Shown here piece after piece: positions 43,185 through 44,763 of a stretch of 44,763 nucleotides of DNA. Location: NCBI GenBank assembly GCA_964386865.1, contig CAYLUN010000049.1:1-44763 (forward strand). The letters are read 5' to 3'. Within the stretch, counting starts at the first letter, position 1, and each line of letters begins with the position of its first letter. Origin of the DNA: CAYLUN01 sp964386865 (lineage in GTDB: Bacteria; Verrucomicrobiota; Kiritimatiellia; RFP12; UBA1067). The position numbers and the translations under genes are program-made. The notes beneath the pieces are model-generated. The model had not been told where the DNA came from and did not search any database. It worked only from the letters and a program-made list of their open reading frames with translations.

Positions 43185-43253
43185 GGCGGGTTACCTTTCG
43201 TGTGCGGCGTCAATTAATTCATCGGCTTCGTCCAAGTGCAGTCCGGCGCGTTG

Positions 43254-43433
43254 TCAGAGCAGTGGGCCGAGCAGGATGCTCACGAGGGCGAGGAAGCCGC
43301 GCGCGCCCGGCACGTCGTCCATGATCCCGGCGAGCGCCATGCCCATCCCCAATGCCACCGCTTTGCAAAGTAAAGGCCGGGGCGTCCGGACTGCCTGTAC
43401 CAGGCTGACTGATCCGGCCACAACCCCAGCCAT
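43254..43433 (-). CDS. Tiny hydrophobic ORF between methyltransferase and RHH gene
   Basis: A 59-residue frame (start 43433, TGA at 43256-43254) with two hydrophobic stretches, VAGSVSLVQAV and a longer one ending GFLALVSILLGPLL. The same frame continues beyond the TGA for 18 codons as QRAGLHLDEADELIDAAHER, ending 19 nt before the RHH start, so the TGA may have split one gene. Two alternative - strand frames here (43219-43437 and 43280-43468) have poor composition. Coding status is uncertain. No other gene is visible between 43185 and 43480. Confidence 0.35.
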   Translation of the reverse strand: MAGVVAGSVSLVQAVRTPRPLLCKAVALGMGMALAGIMDDVPGARGFLALVSILLGPLL

Positions 43434-43480
43434 GCAAAACTATACGCCTTTGGAGTTGCGACTGTCAACAGGCGCGGAAT

Positions 43481-44763
43481 TCAAAAAGGGTGCGTAACAG
43501 AGGGGCTGGGTTTATCACCGCTGAATAGCATCCCCCCCCGGCTGCGTTCCAGATTCAATGCCAGCAGGCGTTCGAGAATGGCGTCATCGGTGAGCTCGGC
43601 GGGCCAGCCGTAGGCGGCGGCCACGGCGGCGTCAAGCTTGCGGTGGGCGAGATCGAGCCAGGTCGGGCGCTCGTTGTAGAGCTTGGTTAGGGTGCGGTCC
43701 TTGAGGCGCGTGGCGCATTCGGCGTCGCGCGGCACCAGGCGCGGATACCGCACCGTCCCGATCTTGAAGCCGCGCCGGTCTTCGATGGTCGCCGGATCGA
43801 TGTAGCGATCCCACGGGCCGCCAACTGTGCCGGGAAACTCCATGACTTCCGTGCGTGTCCATTCGGGCGGGTTCAGCCAGGTTTCACGCACGTCGTTGAG
43901 TTCTTTCGCGGCGGCGGCGATGGCCTGTGATTGCGTTTCTGTTGGAGTTGGGAACGGGAAAGTCTCGAAGCAGGTGGTCGGGGTGTAACGCGGTCGCGTC
44001 TCAAGACGTGTGCCCATGCGCAACGACCAGACCTCGTGAAGCCGTGAGTGGAGCAAGCCGAAGAATAAGTCATCAGCACGGGCAAAGACAATTACCACGT
44101 TTGCCGGAACACGCACGGAATCCAGCCACACAAACAACCTGTGCTTTGCCACCATACAGGTTGCGAGATAACGGTTCTTGTCGCTGAAGGCGGTTCGCAT
44201 GGCCGGACGACTTTCCGCGTATATCCACCACAGATCCCGGTAAACCTGTCGGTTGTTGGTAGCCCGAATGGGTTTGATATTCTGTTCCAAATAACTGTAC
44301 GGTTCCGCATACAGCGTCACTTGATTCAGCGAAAGTCCCGTCGCGTCAATAGTCCATTGCTCACGGCTTCGCTGGTTCAGATCAGCTCCGTTCAAATAGG
44401 GCCGCAAAAGATCGCTATTCGGGCGTCCATGCGGGTTCGGGCTGTAAAGCCAGTTCTGCGCGCGTTCGCTGGAAATGTCGAACGGTCCCGCAGGCGTAAC
44501 ACCCATAAAAGCGATGCCTGCATTCTGCACGAGTGAGGGTGTTTCAGAAAGATCCGCACTTGCGGCAGTCAAGTTGGCATTGATGCAAGCAACAGGAGCG
44601 CTGTCGAGAAAATGCGTCTCCTCTGAACCGTCGTCGAATCCCACCATGCTGACATGGACGTTGGCACCGTTGAGAACCCAAGGGCGGTCGCTTTCAGCCC
44701 AAAAAATTCCGCCGCTGTCCTTGATCCGTTTCAGGACTTCGCGGTTTGCGCCGCCGCGTATGC
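43481..44763 (-). CDS. MmeI-like DNA methyltransferase, C-terminal part (5' end outside window)
   Basis: The frame is open to the window edge: upstream of ATG 44647 it continues as IRGGANREVLKRIKDSGGIF, which is typical coding sequence of this family, so ATG 44647 is internal. The visible 427 residues are the region after the N6-adenine methylase core. There is the family block IRGGANREVL, a target-recognition region (IFWAESDRPWVLNGA, AEPYSYLEQNIKPIR, YTPTTCFETFPFPTP) and a C-terminal helical part (LTKLYNERPTWLDLAHRKLD, LTDDAILERLLALNLER). This matches type IIL/IIG (MmeI-like) enzymes, where one protein carries methylase and specificity and sometimes an N-terminal nuclease, here out of view. 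It protects or restricts DNA by adenine methylation. Confidence 0.82.
   Translation of the reverse strand, partial: IRGGANREVLKRIKDSGGIFWAESDRPWVLNGANVHVSMVGFDDGSEETHFLDSAPVACINANLTAASADLSETPSLVQNAGIAFMGVTPAGPFDISSERAQNWLYSPNPHGRPNSDLLRPYLNGADLNQRSREQWTIDATGLSLNQVTLYAEPYSYLEQNIKPIRATNNRQVYRDLWWIYAESRPAMRTAFSDKNRYLATCMVAKHRLFVWLDSVRVPANVVIVFARADDLFFGLLHSRLHEVWSLRMGTRLETRPRYTPTTCFETFPFPTPTETQSQAIAAAAKELNDVRETWLNPPEWTRTEVMEFPGTVGGPWDRYIDPATIEDRRGFKIGTVRYPRLVPRDAECATRLKDRTLTKLYNERPTWLDLAHRKLDAAVAAAYGWPAELTDDAILERLLALNLERSRGGMLFSGDKPSPSVTHPF

Larger units (their letters stand above)
27986..44763. mobile_element. Putative genomic island at tRNA-Ser (right end not seen)
   Basis: The evidence is a tyrosine integrase directly downstream of an intact tRNA gene, a decayed second integrase end, AT-richer genes from about 37.3 kb, RHS toxin-type genes, and a DNA methyltransferase at the far side. 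I could not find a second copy of the tRNA 3' end in the window, so the island either extends further or consists of several insertions. The left boundary is at the tRNA; the right boundary is unknown. Confidence 0.45.

Overview
The window looks like a chromosomal segment of an anaerobic, saccharolytic bacterium of the PVC superphylum, most likely Kiritimatiellota/Verrucomicrobiota. That placement is inference. It rests on high-GC coding sequence, an electron-bifurcating [FeFe]-hydrogenase operon, large secreted starch-active proteins with thrombospondin type-3 (calcium-binding) repeats, a secreted FAD-dependent oxidoreductase, and a very long RHS/YD-repeat protein. No rRNA or other decisive phylogenetic marker is present.

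Layout. (1) 1-2475: 3' part of a superfamily-1 helicase with a C-terminal PD-(D/E)XK-like nuclease domain, less GC-rich than its right-hand neighbours and probably a defence gene. (2) 2.5-17.5 kb: secreted carbohydrate/ester catabolism on the + strand: FAD oxidoreductase lipoprotein, a 2694-residue GH13 amylase fused to TSP3 repeats and a GH57-like domain, a secreted esterase, and a second GH13 amylase. The gap before the giant amylase holds four tandem hairpin repeats and a 232-bp MITE-like element with perfect 10-bp terminal inverted repeats and a perfect 9-bp flanking direct repeat. (3) 17.5-24.5 kb, - strand: hydC, an orphan HATPase protein, a [2Fe-2S] thioredoxin-like ferredoxin, hydB and hydA, followed by efp (own promoter) and mtaB. 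(4) 24.7-26.4 kb, + strand and divergent from hyd: three overlapping genes (DRTGG, CBS-HATPase, DRTGG-like), a likely sensory or regulatory module for the hydrogenase. A CE7-type esterase follows. (5) 27.9 kb to the end: tRNA-Ser(GCU) with promoter and terminator, a tyrosine integrase, the decayed 3' end of a second integrase, then accessory DNA.

The accessory region has the organisation of a polymorphic-toxin island. A small secreted protein is followed by a 2542-residue RHS protein whose AT-richer C-terminal tip carries a Cys-His-Asp arrangement typical of transglutaminase/papain-like enzymes. Next come a membrane protein in the immunity-gene position, an orphan RHS tip (539 residues) with an unrelated Cys-rich C-terminus, a 58-residue membrane peptide, and four unrelated small lipoproteins. 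A ribbon-helix-helix protein, a small membrane ORF and the 3' part of an MmeI-like DNA methyltransferase close the window.

How the genes fit together: extracellular GH13/GH57 enzymes and esterases would release sugars. Fermentation would produce NADH and reduced ferredoxin, which the HydABC complex can reoxidise together as H2. The RHS island and the R-M/helicase genes would serve competition and defence. All functional statements come from reading motifs in the sequence; no database search was run.
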